Source: Pseudooctadecabacter sp.
Lineage (GTDB): Bacteria > Pseudomonadota > Alphaproteobacteria > Rhodobacterales > Rhodobacteraceae
Reading direction: 5' to 3'
NCBI GenBank assembly: GCA_020628265.1
Contig: JAHDFG010000112.1
Coordinates: 1-6,994, forward strand
Length of the DNA stretch: 6,994 nucleotides
Shown: in pieces, positions 6,574-6,994 of the stretch
Layout of the letters: each line of letters opens with the position of its first letter
Numbering within the stretch: position 1 is the first letter of the stretch
Notes under the pieces: model-generated
The model's input: only the letters and a program-made list of their open reading frames with translations
What the model was told of the DNA's origin: nothing
Database searches by the model: none
Translations under genes and position numbers: made by a program

Positions 6574-6994
6574 CCCGCAACATCATCGCCATTCTTCGCG
6601 GCATCACCCCGCCAGAGGCGACAGCCGCCGTCGAGGCCCTTCTGGATGCGGGCATCACTTCGATCGAAGTGCCGCTGAACTCCCCCGATCCGTTCGACAG
6701 CATCAATGCGATGGCCGATGCTTTTGGCGACCGCGCCCTCATCGGGGCCGGCACGGTTCTGAGCGTCGAGGACGTGCAACGGGTGAACCAAGCAGGCGGC
6801 AAGCTGATCGTCTCCCCCAATATGGATCCGCGCGTCATCCACGCCACCAAGACCGCCGGTATGCAAAGCTGGCCGGGCGTGATGACCCCGACCGAATGCT
6901 TTGCCGCCCTGAAGAACGGGGCCGACGGGCTGAAGATATTCCCGGGCTCACTGCTGGGGACAGACGGGCTGAAAGCCATTCGCGCTGTGCTGCC
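6570..6994 (+). CDS. dgoA: 2-dehydro-3-deoxy-6-phosphogalactonate aldolase, C-terminus cut by window edge
   Basis: The first 141 residues of a class I aldolase of about 200-210 residues that splits 2-keto-3-deoxy-6-phosphogalactonate into pyruvate and glyceraldehyde-3-phosphate. Active-site elements are all visible: AILRGI with R10, SIEVPLNSPDP with E33, IGAGTV at 58-63, IVSPN at 80-84, and LKIFPGS with the Schiff-base Lys at 122. The PLNSP segment is as in E. coli DgoA, rather than the VTLRT-type segment of Eda, so galactonate-derived substrate is favoured over the gluconate-derived one. The ATG overlaps the dgoK stop by four bases (ATGA, 6570-6573) with GGAG eight bases upstream, suggesting translational coupling of kinase and aldolase. 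The remaining 60 or so residues lie beyond the right edge; nothing suggests the gene itself is broken. Confidence 0.94.
   Translation, partial: MTRNIIAILRGITPPEATAAVEALLDAGITSIEVPLNSPDPFDSINAMADAFGDRALIGAGTVLSVEDVQRVNQAGGKLIVSPNMDPRVIHATKTAGMQSWPGVMTPTECFAALKNGADGLKIFPGSLLGTDGLKAIRAVL

Overview
The window is GC-rich (roughly 60% by eye), densely packed and almost entirely coding. Protein style points to an alphaproteobacterium of the Rhodobacterales/Roseobacter type: the binding protein matures at an AFA|DGHA-like site, Arg codons are mostly CGN, and sugar catabolism runs through 2-keto-3-deoxy sugar acids. No phage, IS, CRISPR, tRNA or rRNA sequence was seen. The organism assignment is inference.

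Layout: a leftward IclR-family regulator, cut by the left edge (1-242), is divergent from a rightward operon. The 135-bp divergent region (243-377) holds a good sigma70-like promoter for the operon and two TTTCAA direct repeats 20 bp apart, which may be an operator. The operon then runs: periplasmic sugar-binding protein (378-1634), a 9-bp GC-rich hairpin without a T-tract (1649-1672), MalF-like permease (1747-2661), MalG-like permease (2661-3509), GH36 alpha-galactosidase (3521-5683), 2-dehydro-3-deoxygalactonokinase dgoK (5680-6573) and 2-dehydro-3-deoxy-6-phosphogalactonate aldolase dgoA (6570 to the right edge, truncated). Three junctions overlap by 1-4 bases, so these genes are almost certainly co-transcribed and partly translationally coupled.

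How it works together (inference from families): a CUT1-type ABC importer brings an alpha-galactoside (such as melibiose, raffinose or a galactosylglycerol-type solute) into the cytoplasm. The signal-less GH36 enzyme releases galactose. Galactose is then oxidised to galactonate and dehydrated to 2-keto-3-deoxygalactonate by enzymes not in this window, phosphorylated by DgoK and cleaved by DgoA to pyruvate and glyceraldehyde-3-phosphate. This is the De Ley-Doudoroff route rather than the Leloir pathway. The transporter ATPase, galactose dehydrogenase and galactonate dehydratase are missing from the window and may lie beyond its right edge.

This is a coherent but recognisable catabolic operon. 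I do not see a radically new system. The points worth a second look are the regulatory region, the post-binding-protein hairpin, the Ala-rich hairpin-bearing start of the alpha-galactosidase and the unknown true substrate.
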